Below are positions 1-8,597 of a stretch of DNA of 64,000 nt, in pieces. The number at the start of each line of letters is the position of its first letter. Position 1 is the stretch's first letter. The notes beneath the pieces are model-generated. The model was not told the DNA's origin. It searched no databases and was given only the letters and a program-made list of their open reading frames with translations. The DNA comes from Klebsiella indica (lineage in GTDB: Bacteria > Pseudomonadota > Gammaproteobacteria > Enterobacterales > Enterobacteriaceae): the NCBI RefSeq assembly GCF_005860775.1, contig NZ_VCHQ01000026.1, forward strand, positions 237,286-301,285. The letters are read 5' to 3'. The translations under genes and the position numbers were made by a program.

Positions 1-2
1 TG

Positions 3-1211
3 CTGGCCGCCTTTATCGGCGGCATCATCCTTAACTTTATGCCCTGCGTTTTTCCGGTGATTTCACTGAAAGCGCTTGGTCTGCTACGCCATTCGGATAA
101 CGCCGCCCATGCCCGCCGCGAGGGATTGGGATTTTTGTTGGGCGTCGTAATCACTATGGTGGCGCTGGCCGCCATTTTGCTGGCGGTACGCGCAGGGGGC
201 ACGGCGGTTGGCTGGGGCTTTCAGCTACAGTCGCCGCTGGTGATCAGCCTGCTTGCGTTGATTATTCTCGCCGCGGCGCTTAACCTGCTGGGCGTGTTTG
301 AAGTCGGGTTAGCAGCGCAGCGTGTCGGCGCGCTGGAGATAGGCCGCGGGGCATTTACTCGCTCCGCGCTAACCGGGGCGCTGACGATTGTGGTCGCCAC
401 GCCGTGCGCCGCCCCGTTTATGGCCAGCGCGATAGGTTATGCTTTGGTACAGCCGCCAGAGGTGGCGCTGATCGTCTTCATTTTCCTGGCGCTGGGCTTT
501 GCGGCTCCTTTTACACTGATCTCCCTGTTCCCGCCGCTGACAAAGCTGCTGCCGCGGCCCGGCGCCTGGATGGATATTCTTAAACGTATTCTGGCGTTTC
601 CAATGTTCGGCGCTTATGCCTGGCTGGTGTGGGTGCTGGCGCAACAGGCCGGAACCACCGCGCTGGGCGCATTGCTCGCCGCCTCCGTGGTGCTAAGTTT
701 TGCCGCCTGGCTGTATGGCATAGCCCAGCAGCGCCGTTTTCAAGGCAAAGGGCATAAAGCGCTTTTCGTTGTGACGGCGGCGCTGGTGGCCGCCGTTATC
801 GCACCGCTGCCGGGGGTGATGAAATCCTCCGGTGATAGGCAAGTCGCTGAAGTGACGGCGCAGAAGTGGACGCCGCAGTCCGTTGCCGAACAGCGCGGGC
901 ATGGCAAAGCGATTTTTGTCAACTTCACGGCCTCCTGGTGCATCACCTGCCAGGTCAACGAGAAAACCTCGCTTTCCACTCAGGCGGTAAAAGCGGCGCT
1001 GGCGAAAACCGGTACGCTGTATATGGTCGCCGACTCCACAAAATTTAACCCGGATGTCGATGATGCGCTTAATCACTTCGGCCAGGGCGGTCTGCCGCTG
1101 TACGTGGTTTATCCCGCCGATGGCGGCCAACCGCAGGTCCTGCCGCAGGTGCTGACGCCCGGCATCGTGATCAACGCGCTGCACCAGGCCGCGCGTAAAA
1201 AAGCGTCATAG
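3..1211 (+). CDS. scsB: ScsB/DsbD-like membrane thiol:disulfide reductase (5' end outside window)
   Basis: The reading frame is open from base 3, so the N-terminal part lies outside the window and about 402 residues are visible. The DsbD-type transmembrane core shows the paired motifs PCVFP (near the start) and ATPCAAPF (near base 400), whose cysteines normally pass electrons across the inner membrane. The C-terminal thioredoxin domain carries WCITC at 936-950, a CXXC redox site. ScsB of Salmonella moves reducing power from cytoplasmic thioredoxin to periplasmic partners linked to copper and peroxide tolerance. No scsC or scsD follows. An ECF sigma factor starts 13 nt downstream, so co-transcription is likely. 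The family is clear, but ScsB versus another DsbD relative is less certain because the N-terminal domain is missing. Confidence 0.8.
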   Translation: MAAFIGGIILNFMPCVFPVISLKALGLLRHSDNAAHARREGLGFLLGVVITMVALAAILLAVRAGGTAVGWGFQLQSPLVISLLALIILAAALNLLGVFEVGLAAQRVGALEIGRGAFTRSALTGALTIVVATPCAAPFMASAIGYALVQPPEVALIVFIFLALGFAAPFTLISLFPPLTKLLPRPGAWMDILKRILAFPMFGAYAWLVWVLAQQAGTTALGALLAASVVLSFAAWLYGIAQQRRFQGKGHKALFVVTAALVAAVIAPLPGVMKSSGDRQVAEVTAQKWTPQSVAEQRGHGKAIFVNFTASWCITCQVNEKTSLSTQAVKAALAKTGTLYMVADSTKFNPDVDDALNHFGQGGLPLYVVYPADGGQPQVLPQVLTPGIVINALHQAARKKAS

Positions 1212-1224
1212 CACAAGGCGGATT

Positions 1225-1785
1225 ATGCAAACAAACGACAACGCACGCGAAAACTGGCCTGTGCTCATGGCGCAGGCACAGGCTGGCGATCGCCTCGCCT
1301 ATACCCGTTTATTAAAAGCGCTGGTATCCGTGATCCGCGCGCAGGTACGTAAACACATCAGCGATGAAGCATTAGTTGAAGATGTCATTCAGGATGTGCT
1401 GCTGACGGTACATCGGGTTCGCCATACCTACGATCCGGCATTTCCATTTCTGCCCTGGCTGATGGCCATTATCTCGGCGCGCACCATCGATACCCTGCGT
1501 CGGCGCGGTCGTCGTCAGCGCTGGGAAACCAACGACGAAATACTGCCTGACGTCCCTTCTTCTGCGCACGCAGCCCAGCATCTGGACCGCGAGGAAGAGC
1601 TGGCAGGCTATTTACGTCAACTCCCGGCACGCCAGCGTGAGATCGTGGAGCATGTTCACCTGCATGAAATGAGCCTGACCGAGGCCGCCGCGCATAACAA
1701 TCTGAGCGTTGCGGCGGTAAAGTCGCTATTGCATCGGGCGCTGAAGAATCTGCGCCGTTCTGGAGCCCATCATGACCGATCATAA
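1225..1785 (+). CDS. ECF-family RNA polymerase sigma factor (SigF/ECF16-like)
   Basis: A 186-residue protein with sigma region 2 in the first half (DVIQDVLLTVHRVRHTY, then FLPWLMAIISARTIDTLRRR) and a region 4 helix-turn-helix in the last 60 residues (LPARQREIVEHVHLHEMSLTEAAA). There is no region 1.1 or 3, as expected for ECF sigmas. Its 3' end overlaps a DUF1109 membrane protein by 14 nt; that pairing is the hallmark of the Caulobacter SigF-NrsF type, which responds to oxidants and heavy metals. The upstream thiol reductase gene is a plausible regulon member. The trigger here is inferred, not shown. Confidence 0.88.
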   Translation: MQTNDNARENWPVLMAQAQAGDRLAYTRLLKALVSVIRAQVRKHISDEALVEDVIQDVLLTVHRVRHTYDPAFPFLPWLMAIISARTIDTLRRRGRRQRWETNDEILPDVPSSAHAAQHLDREEELAGYLRQLPARQREIVEHVHLHEMSLTEAAAHNNLSVAAVKSLLHRALKNLRRSGAHHDRS

Positions 1786-2413
1786 TCTGTTGATTGAAAA
1801 ACTTAGCCGCGACATACAGCCGGTCAGACGCCCGCAGCCGACCGGCTGGCGGGTAGTGAGCTGGATGGGCGTTGCCCTTCCCTGCGCTATCGTCGTAAGT
1901 TGCCTGCTGCCGCGCGATCTGACCGACTGGTCACAACCCGGTGCCGCCTGGGCCATCGCCCAGCTCCTGCTGGCATTTTTGCTTGGCACGCTGGCGATTC
2001 GCAACGCCTTCGCGATGAGCATTGCCGGGCGGCGAACGCTCAGCGGGAAAGCGCTGCTCCCCATCGGGCTGATGTGGTTTGGATTAAGCCTGCGCGCGAT
2101 GCACGGCGACGCATCGCCAATCCATGATGACGATAGCATCCACTGCTTTACCTTTCTGTTGGCCGTCAGCACGCCGATGATGGCGCTGATGATTGCCAGT
2201 CTGCGACGTACCCGCACGCTGCACCCGGTTCGCAACCTGGCGATGGCCGGGCTGGGGATTGCCAGCCTGGCGGTAAGCCTGCTGGCCTTTTGTCATCCGG
2301 TACATCTGGATTCGCTGGACTTTGTTACCCATCTGGCTGCCGTGGTTGCAATAATCGCGCTGACGGTCCTTGTCGGTAAACGTTGGGTTAGCGTCGATTC
2401 GTTTTTCCGCTGA
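1772..2413 (+). CDS. NrsF/DUF1109-type membrane anti-sigma factor
   Basis: A 213-residue protein with about six hydrophobic segments (starting near residues 28, 60, 87, 125, 155 and 185) after a short cytoplasmic N-terminus, matching the DUF1109/NrsF layout. NrsF proteins hold their ECF sigma at the membrane and release it on redox or metal stress. The ATG lies inside the sigma factor gene (14 nt overlap), which favours coupled translation at fixed stoichiometry. The only cysteines I see are C37, C44, C144 and C169 by approximate count, which could serve in sensing; this is inference. Confidence 0.82.
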   Translation: MTDHNLLIEKLSRDIQPVRRPQPTGWRVVSWMGVALPCAIVVSCLLPRDLTDWSQPGAAWAIAQLLLAFLLGTLAIRNAFAMSIAGRRTLSGKALLPIGLMWFGLSLRAMHGDASPIHDDDSIHCFTFLLAVSTPMMALMIASLRRTRTLHPVRNLAMAGLGIASLAVSLLAFCHPVHLDSLDFVTHLAAVVAIIALTVLVGKRWVSVDSFFR

Positions 2414-2433
2414 CGAGGATAAAGCCGATAACA

Positions 2434-2459
2434 TCCGGTCCTCCGCGTACAGGACCGGA
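2434..2459. terminator. Inverted repeat between convergent genes
   Basis: A perfect 9-bp stem (TCCGGTCCT / AGGACCGGA) with an 8-nt loop sits between the anti-sigma gene and the oppositely oriented acyltransferase gene. It is followed by AAAACA on the + strand, so a T-rich tract is present only in the minus orientation, before the stem. It probably serves as a shared terminator. Confidence 0.5.
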
Positions 2460-2486
2460 AAACACACAGATGCCTTCATCCGCAAA

Positions 2487-3611
2487 TTAAATTGTTTTTT
2501 CGTATAAGCGGTAGCGTTTATACGGGACCGCGCCGATTCGCTCTAAAATGGTTCGCATGCCGGTATTGGACTCTAATATCCACGACATTTCCAGCGCATC
2601 AATATGATGCCTGGCAAAGGGATCGCGCAGCCTCTCAATCAGCAACAGCGCGATCACCGGCCCGATCCGACTGAACTGATATTCCTGACGAACGCCCATC
2701 AAAGGCACTCTTGCCGTGCGCACGCCGCTGACTTTCAGACGCCACAATAATTTAGCCCAGCCAAACGGCATTAAACGTCCCTGCAGATCGGCGATGGCTT
2801 CATTAATATTCGGCAGCCCCACGATGAAAGCGCAGGGCTCCCCCTCCACTTCGGCGATGTGGATCATATCTTCAGAAACCAGATACTTAAGTTGATCGCC
2901 CATCGTGGCAAATTCGTGCTCAGTAAACGGGACAAACCCCCAGTTATGCTGCCAGCCGGAATTAAATATCTCCCGTAGCACCTGCATCTCCTCGCGAAAG
3001 CGCTTGCGATTAAGATGACGAATGGTCACTTTTTTGCGTACCTGCTCCATCATCCGGGTTAACGAAGGTGAAAAATGCAGGTCGGTTCGCTTCATCCAAT
3101 AGGCCAGTAAATCGATTCCTTTCGTATACCCCTGCTGCGCTATCCTGTCGGCATAATAGGGTTTAGCGTAGGTCATCAGGGCCGATGGCGGAGTATCAAA
3201 CCCCTCAACCAGCAGGCCGCTCTCCTGATTGATATTAAGGCTGAATGGGCCGGTGATGTTATGCGCGCCTTTCGATCTCAGCCACGCTTCCGCCGCCGTA
3301 AAGAGCGAACTAAAAACGGCGGCATCATCAACGGCGTCAATCATGCCAAAGTGGCCAGTATCGTTTCCGTGAATCGCGCGGTGCAGCGTATCAATTTGTG
3401 CGGTAATGCGACCGACCACGTTCCCCTGTTTTTTAGCGACCCACGCCTGCCATTCTATATGTTCGGTGCCGGGATTCTTTGTGGACAAATGCTCTTCACG
3501 CTCCAGATACAGCGGTGCGATCCAGTTTGGATCATCACGGAACAGTAACGAAGGGAAAGCAATAAATTCTTTAAGATTGCGCTTATGCGAAATTTTCTCA
3601 ACACGGATCAT
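2487..3611 (-). CDS. Ceramide synthase-like N-acyltransferase (bCerS family, GNAT fold)
   Basis: A 374-residue protein beginning MIRVEKISHKRNLKEF and containing FRDDPNWIAPL near residue 30, a signature I associate with the acyltransferases that include Caulobacter bCerS. bCerS attaches an acyl chain to the amine of the sphingoid base. The second half has a GNAT-like core (HIAEVEGEPCAFIVGLPNIN). I chose the start at 3611, with AAGG about 8 nt upstream, over an upstream ATG at 3680 that adds 23 residues with no family resemblance. It is divergent from the acyl-AMP ligase/CerR/ACP/Spt operon, which strongly supports the ceramide role. Proteins of this family are often annotated only as hypothetical or N-acetyltransferase. 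Substrate is inferred. Confidence 0.78.
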   Translation of the reverse strand: MIRVEKISHKRNLKEFIAFPSLLFRDDPNWIAPLYLEREEHLSTKNPGTEHIEWQAWVAKKQGNVVGRITAQIDTLHRAIHGNDTGHFGMIDAVDDAAVFSSLFTAAEAWLRSKGAHNITGPFSLNINQESGLLVEGFDTPPSALMTYAKPYYADRIAQQGYTKGIDLLAYWMKRTDLHFSPSLTRMMEQVRKKVTIRHLNRKRFREEMQVLREIFNSGWQHNWGFVPFTEHEFATMGDQLKYLVSEDMIHIAEVEGEPCAFIVGLPNINEAIADLQGRLMPFGWAKLLWRLKVSGVRTARVPLMGVRQEYQFSRIGPVIALLLIERLRDPFARHHIDALEMSWILESNTGMRTILERIGAVPYKRYRLYEKTI

Positions 3612-4435
3612 AAATAGCCTTAGATTTTTAACAACATAATTAAATAATGGCCCGACAGCACCGTTAGCATTTTTACGCACTCTTTATTTATTTGATGATG
3701 TATGACCTCCCGAACAAAATGACGGCCCGATTGCGTTGGCGCATTCAAAACCGCTTGCAATGAAGGTGATGGTTTATTATTTAGCGCTATTTTTGTTATT
3801 TAGTGCCTTTTTTACCATTTTGAGCTTTTTTTATTATTTCGTGCTTTTTTATAAAAAAATTACCTTTTCTGGTTATCGACTTTAATAACGAGCAGCATTG
3901 TATTTTTTACCACTTAATGCTTTTTTTAATGCTCAGGTTAAATGAGCCATTCACTTTTGAATTTCTAACGGCATACTGTTTATGGTTTGTTTACGTTTTT
4001 TTACCCTATATTATTCACGCTACAAGGCAAGACGGTTAACCGTTTCGCGCTGCGCCAGCTCCACGAAGACGTACACCGGTGCATCTGCAGCCTGAAAAAT
4101 GCCGGGTACAGATTGTTATGCACGAGGTCAGACTATATGAGTTAGTCGTTATTTCCTGCCCTACAGATACAGACCTAAGGAACGGCGATATTCGGTTATT
4201 ACAATGCGCTCTGCATATTTTAAGGCGCCACCTAAGGTTAATAACGCGGTTGTCGCCGGTTTTCTCCGGAGAATAACCGGCGGGCGAATTATGCACGCCA
4301 ATATACGTTGTTTGTGGAATGAAGATGGTTGAATAACAAACTTATTCAATACCTGTTCATAGTAAAAATATCAAATCCCTCGCCAGGCGTCGTGTTGGCT
4401 CTTTTGGCGATCTTACTCTATGGCGATGTTTGTCT
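3612..4435. other. AT-rich divergent intergenic region of the ceramide locus
   Basis: About 820 bp without a convincing gene separates bCerS-like (minus) from the acyl-AMP ligase operon (plus). The part from 3680 to 4010 is very AT-rich, with repeated T-tracts of the type ATTTTTTT/TTTTTACC, unlike the GC-rich genes on either side. This would suit H-NS-type silencing and divergent promoters. One strong palindrome is annotated separately at 4254-4282. Short open frames here lack ribosome-binding sites and family resemblance. Confidence 0.6.
4254..4282. promoter_or_regulatory. Long loop-free palindrome upstream of the ceramide operon
   Basis: Arms CGCCGGTT (4254-4261) and AACCGGCG (4275-4282) enclose the 12-bp palindrome TTCTCCGGAGAA (4262-4273), with one unmatched T at 4274. 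The dyad is thus about 14 bp per arm with no loop. No T-run follows and it lies about 150 bp before the operon start. It looks more like a protein-binding operator than a terminator. Confidence 0.45.
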
Positions 4436-6175
4436 ATGTCTGAAACAAGTTCCGTTCATTCTCTTCCCATGCGTTATGCGGATTTTCCTACTTTAGTGGA
4501 TGCGTTAGATTATGCGGCGCGCGGCAAAACGGGAATGAATTTTTATGACCGTCGTAATCAACTGGTGGCCGTTCTTGAATACAGTACGTTGAAACAACGC
4601 GCAATATCGGGCGCGCGGCGTTTACTCTCGCTGAACCTTAAGAAAGGCGATCGCATTGCGCTGCTCGCGGAAACCAGCGCGGGATTCGTAGAAGCCTTCT
4701 TTGCATGCCAGTATGCGGGGTTCGTGGCGGTACCGCTGGCGATCCCCATGGGGCTTGGTCAGCGCGATTCCTACACCGCCAGGCTGCAGGAACTGATCGC
4801 CAGCTGCAACCCCTCTGCGATTATCAGCAGCGAGGAGTGGAAGCCGCTGATCGCCTCCGCCGCGGCGGAAAGCTCCTCTGCGCATATTCTCAGCTACGCC
4901 GATTTCAATACGCTGCCCGAACCGGCCATCGCACTACCGGCAGCCTCGCCTGACGATATCGCTTATCTGCAGTACACCTCAGGCAGCACCCGCTTTCCGC
5001 GCGGCGTCATCATTACCCAGCGGGCGGTGATGGCGAATCTGGGGGCGATCAGCCGCCACGGCATCAAGCTGCGTGCGGGGGATCGCTGTGTTTCCTGGCT
5101 CCCTTTCTATCACGATATGGGGCTGGTGGGTTTCCTGCTGACGCCGGTTGCGACTCAGTTGTCCGTCGACTATCTGCGCACGCAAGATTTTGCTATGCGC
5201 CCGATGCAATGGTTAAAACTGATCGCCAAAAATCGCGGCACCGTGAGTGTCGCGCCGCCGTTCGGCTACGATTTGTGCTTGCGCCGCAGCAACGCCAAAG
5301 AACTTGCCGATCTGGATCTTTCCAGCTGGCGCGTCGCGGGCGTAGGCGCCGAGCCGATTCCGGCCGAATTGCTGAGCCAGTTTGGCGAGCACTTCCGTCA
5401 CTTTCGCTTCGACAGCAAGGCATTCATGCCCTGCTATGGTCTGGCGGAGAATACGCTCGCGGTCAGCTTTTCCGACAAATCGGCCGGCCCGCAAACCAAT
5501 ACCGTCGACCGCGATATTCTGGAATATGAGGGCAAAGCGCTCGCGCCCGGTAAAAAAACGCGCGCAATCTCAACGTTCGTCAACTGCGGCAAAGCGCTGC
5601 CCGGTCATCGTATTGAGATCCGCAGTGAAAGCGGGCAACTGTTGCCTGAACGCCATGTCGGCCATATCTACATTTCCGGTCCCAGCCTGATGAACGGCTA
5701 TTTCTGCGATGATGAATCCCAGCAGCAGATTCAGGTCACCGGCTGGATGGATACCGGCGACCTCGGTTACTTGCTGGATGGTTATCTGTATGTCACCGGG
5801 CGCAAAAAAGATCTGATCATCATTCGCGGGCGAAATATCTGGCCGCAGGACATTGAATACGTTGCGGAGTCGGAACCGGAAATCCGTCCCGGAGACGCGA
5901 TCGCCTTCGTCACTGAAGAGCACGGTGAAGCGGCACGGGTGATTTTGCAAATCCAGTGCCGAATCAGCGAGGAAACGCGCCGGGCGCAAATCATCCACTC
6001 ACTGAGCGCGCGTATTCAGAGCGAGTTCGGTATTACGGTAAATATCGAGTTGCTGCCGCCGCACAGTATTCCGCGCACCTCATCGGGAAAACCGGCCCGT
6101 GCCGAAGCGAAAAAACGCTGGCTAAGCGCTTCGCTCTATCCGCAACGGCAGCACCTGGCGGGTTTCGCCCAATGA
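4436..6175 (+). CDS. Fatty acyl-AMP ligase / acyl-ACP synthetase of the ceramide pathway (Acps-like)
   Basis: A 579-residue ANL-superfamily adenylating enzyme. The ATP-binding loop is YTSGSTRFPRG (residues ~180-190). Later motifs are PCYGLAENTLAVSF, WMDTGDLGYLLDGYLYVTGRKKDLIIIRG in two overlapping blocks, and PRTSSGKP near the C-terminus with its adenylation-domain lysine. Such FAAL-type enzymes activate a fatty acid as acyl-AMP and load it on an ACP; here the likely acceptor is the ACP two genes downstream. I prefer the ATG at 4436 to a TTG two codons upstream. The stop overlaps the next start (ATGA). Chain length specificity cannot be read from sequence. Confidence 0.85.
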   Translation: MSETSSVHSLPMRYADFPTLVDALDYAARGKTGMNFYDRRNQLVAVLEYSTLKQRAISGARRLLSLNLKKGDRIALLAETSAGFVEAFFACQYAGFVAVPLAIPMGLGQRDSYTARLQELIASCNPSAIISSEEWKPLIASAAAESSSAHILSYADFNTLPEPAIALPAASPDDIAYLQYTSGSTRFPRGVIITQRAVMANLGAISRHGIKLRAGDRCVSWLPFYHDMGLVGFLLTPVATQLSVDYLRTQDFAMRPMQWLKLIAKNRGTVSVAPPFGYDLCLRRSNAKELADLDLSSWRVAGVGAEPIPAELLSQFGEHFRHFRFDSKAFMPCYGLAENTLAVSFSDKSAGPQTNTVDRDILEYEGKALAPGKKTRAISTFVNCGKALPGHRIEIRSESGQLLPERHVGHIYISGPSLMNGYFCDDESQQQIQVTGWMDTGDLGYLLDGYLYVTGRKKDLIIIRGRNIWPQDIEYVAESEPEIRPGDAIAFVTEEHGEAARVILQIQCRISEETRRAQIIHSLSARIQSEFGITVNIELLPPHSIPRTSSGKPARAEAKKRWLSASLYPQRQHLAGFAQ

Positions 6176-7086
6176 CAGGAACCGTCGCCGTCACGGGGGC
6201 GACCGGTTTTATCGGCCGCCATATCGTCCACGCACTGCTGGCGCAAGGGTTTACCGTGCGCGCCCTGACCCGGCGCGCAGGAAACGTTGCCGTCAACAAT
6301 CTGACCTGGGTGCCCGGCGCGCTGGAAGATCAACCATCCCTTGCCGAACTGGTTTACGGCGCGGATGCCGTGGTTCACTGTGCCGGTCAGGTACGCGGAC
6401 ACGCAGAAGCGGTATTCACACGCTGCAACGTCACCGGCAGCCTGTGCCTGATGCAGGCTGTCCGGCAAAGCAGCCGTTGCAGACGTTTCTTGTTCATCTC
6501 CTCTCTGGCCGCCCGCTACCCGGCGCTCTCCTGGTACGCGCATTCCAAATATATTGCCGAACAGCAATTAACGGCCGCCGCGTCAGGGGTGACGTTGGGA
6601 ATTTTCCGCCCGACCGCGGTTTACGGGCCGGGCGATAAAGAGCTTAAACCGCTGTTCAACGCGCTTTTGCGCGGCGTACTTCCTCGTCTGGGGGCGCCGG
6701 AGGCGAAACTCTCCTTTCTGCACGTCAGCGATTTAGCGACAGCGGTCAGTCAATGGTTGTTGGTCAGTCCGGCGCAGCCGAATATTTACGAACTGTGTGA
6801 CGGCGCTGCCGAAGGCTATACCTGGCGGCGTCTGCGGGATATTGGCGCCGCGGTGCGTCAGGGCCCAGTGCATCTGCTGCCCATTCCGCTGCCGCTGCTG
6901 ACGTGCATAGCGGAAATCAGTCTGCTGTGGTGCCGGATGACAAAACAGGAGCCGATGCTGACGCACAGCAAAATACATGAATTAACCCATCGCGACTGGT
7001 CCGCCAGCAACCAACGTCTGTCACAACATATTAGCTGGTACCCACAGGTGAGCCTGGCGCGCGCGCTGCGCGAAGGACTGTTTTAA
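6172..7086 (+). CDS. NAD(P)-dependent epimerase/dehydratase-family reductase (CerR-like)
   Basis: A 304-residue extended short-chain dehydrogenase. The N-terminal dinucleotide-binding motif is TGATGFIGRHI (residues ~8-18), and the catalytic YAHSK (YxxxK) follows SSLAARYPALSW. In Caulobacter, the corresponding enzyme CerR reduces the 3-keto group after serine palmitoylation and N-acylation. The ATG overlaps the acyl-AMP ligase stop by 4 nt, implying translational coupling. A much longer frame opens upstream at 5956 but lies inside the previous gene; the Rossmann fold starts right at 6172, so I use that start. Confidence 0.83.
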   Translation: MTGTVAVTGATGFIGRHIVHALLAQGFTVRALTRRAGNVAVNNLTWVPGALEDQPSLAELVYGADAVVHCAGQVRGHAEAVFTRCNVTGSLCLMQAVRQSSRCRRFLFISSLAARYPALSWYAHSKYIAEQQLTAAASGVTLGIFRPTAVYGPGDKELKPLFNALLRGVLPRLGAPEAKLSFLHVSDLATAVSQWLLVSPAQPNIYELCDGAAEGYTWRRLRDIGAAVRQGPVHLLPIPLPLLTCIAEISLLWCRMTKQEPMLTHSKIHELTHRDWSASNQRLSQHISWYPQVSLARALREGLF

Positions 7087-7117
7087 TGATTCCCAACAGA
7101 GGTGTGTCAACATTCTT

Positions 7118-7378
7118 ATGCTAAATCGCGATGCTGTGATGGATTATATCCTGACGTGTTTACAAAGTATCGTCGAAGGCGGATTGGAAATAAAACCTGA
7201 TAGCGATCTCGTCAATGATCTTGGACTGGAATCCATCAGAGTATTGAATCTGCTGATGATGCTGGAAGATAAATTAGATATCTCCATTCCTATCAATATA
7301 TTGCTTGATGTCAGAACGCCAGAGCAATTGCTTGACGCGCTGCGCCCTTATCTGGAGAAAAGCCATGGGACTTTATGA
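7118..7378 (+). CDS. Dedicated acyl carrier protein
   Basis: An 86-residue acidic helical protein with NDLGLESIRVLNLL, in which the serine of LES is the phosphopantetheine attachment site. Length and motif are typical of ACPs. Its place between the reductase and the palmitoyltransferase matches the Caulobacter ceramide gene set, where a private ACP supplies the acyl chain to Spt. Its 3' end overlaps the spt start by 14 nt. Confidence 0.9.
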   Translation: MLNRDAVMDYILTCLQSIVEGGLEIKPDSDLVNDLGLESIRVLNLLMMLEDKLDISIPINILLDVRTPEQLLDALRPYLEKSHGTL

Positions 7379-8537
7379 CAAATTTTCACGACTCGCCAAC
7401 GATCGTGTACAGTTTCAAACTTCCGGCCTCAATCCGTTCGGCACCTGCATTGATGAAGTCTATTCGGCGACCCGCGGACGCATCGGCGATCGTCAGATTA
7501 TCCTCGCAGGCACCAATAACTACCTCGGCCTGACCTTCGACGCCCAGGCCATCGCCGAAGGCCAGGCGGCAATGGCCGCACTGGGCACCGGCACCACCGG
7601 CTCCCGCATGGCGAACGGCAGCTACGGTTCGCACCTGATGTTAGAGCAGGAACTGGCTGATTTCTTCGATCGCCCCTGCGCGATCGTCTTTTCCACCGGC
7701 TATACCGCAAATCTCGGCGTCATCAGCACGCTGGCGGGACCGGGTTCGGTGGTGCTGATCGATGCGGACAGCCACGCCAGCATTTACGACGCCTGCGCAC
7801 TCGGGGGCGCGGAGATTATTCGCTTCCGCCACAATGACGCCGAGGATCTGGGCCGCCGCATGCTGCGCCTGGGCGAACGCGCCCGCGAGGCGCTCATTAT
7901 TGTTGAAGGCATCTACAGTATGCTGGGCGATGTCGCGCCGCTGGTAGAAATTGTCGAAATTAAGCGACGCTTAGGCGGTTATCTGCTGGTAGATGAGGCG
8001 CACTCATTTGGCGTGATGGGGGCTAACGGCCGCGGCCTGGCTGAAGCGCTGGGCGTTGAACAGGATGTTGACATTATTGTCGGGACGTTCAGCAAAAGCC
8101 TGGCTTCTATCGGCGGTTTCGCCGTCGGCGGCAAGGAGATGGAGGTGTTGCGCTACAGCAGTCGCCCGTATATTTTTACCGCCTCGCCGTCGCCCTCCAG
8201 CATCGCATCGGTACGTTCGACGCTGCGAAAAATTGCGCATCATCCCGAATTGCGGGAAAAACTGTGGAGCAACGCGCAGCGCCTGTACCGGGGGCTCGTC
8301 GCGCTGGGATATACGCTGGGGCCGCGCATCAGCCCGGTCGTTCCGGTGATAATCGGTTCTAAAGAAGAGGGTCTGCGCTTCTGGCGCGATCTGATTGACA
8401 GGGGCGTGTATGTCAATCTGGTTTTACCGCCTGCTGCCCCGGCGGAGATGACCCTGCTGCGCTGCAGCGTCAATGCCGCACACAGCGATGAAGATATCGA
8501 CGCGATCATCCATGCCTTTGCGGTACTGAAACAGTAA
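7365..8537 (+). CDS. spt: Serine palmitoyltransferase-like alpha-oxoamine synthase
   Basis: A 390-residue PLP enzyme of the AOS family (Spt, KBL, BioF, HemA). It shows the substrate loop GTNNYLGLTF, GTGTTGSRMANGS, the PLP-contacting VDEAHSFGVMG, and the Schiff-base lysine in GTFSKSLASIGGF. It would join serine with an acyl thioester to give a 3-ketosphinganine-type base. Family members cannot be separated by motif alone; the neighbouring ACP, acyl-AMP ligase and bCerS/CerR homologues argue for Spt over Kbl or BioF. I chose the ATG at 7365, inside the ACP gene, because an upstream frame adds 20 residues without homology. It is cytoplasmic or peripheral. Confidence 0.88.
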   Translation: MGLYDKFSRLANDRVQFQTSGLNPFGTCIDEVYSATRGRIGDRQIILAGTNNYLGLTFDAQAIAEGQAAMAALGTGTTGSRMANGSYGSHLMLEQELADFFDRPCAIVFSTGYTANLGVISTLAGPGSVVLIDADSHASIYDACALGGAEIIRFRHNDAEDLGRRMLRLGERAREALIIVEGIYSMLGDVAPLVEIVEIKRRLGGYLLVDEAHSFGVMGANGRGLAEALGVEQDVDIIVGTFSKSLASIGGFAVGGKEMEVLRYSSRPYIFTASPSPSSIASVRSTLRKIAHHPELREKLWSNAQRLYRGLVALGYTLGPRISPVVPVIIGSKEEGLRFWRDLIDRGVYVNLVLPPAAPAEMTLLRCSVNAAHSDEDIDAIIHAFAVLKQ

Positions 8538-8553
8538 TCCCCTCCGCTACCCC

Positions 8554-8583
8554 GGCGGCGATGCCTGAAATGCCATCGCCGCC
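8554..8583. terminator. Bidirectional hairpin between spt and first kinase
   Basis: A perfect 10-bp stem, GGCGGCGATG / CATCGCCGCC, with a 10-nt loop lies in the 60-bp gap between two convergent genes. No good T-tract follows in either direction, so termination is probable by position but not proven. Confidence 0.5.
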
Positions 8584-8597
8584 CTTGAGTAAAACCA

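Noticed and set aside
4036..4349. Short open frames on both strands in the gap before the ceramide operon
   Set aside because: Overlapping, mutually exclusive, no start signals, no protein-like character.
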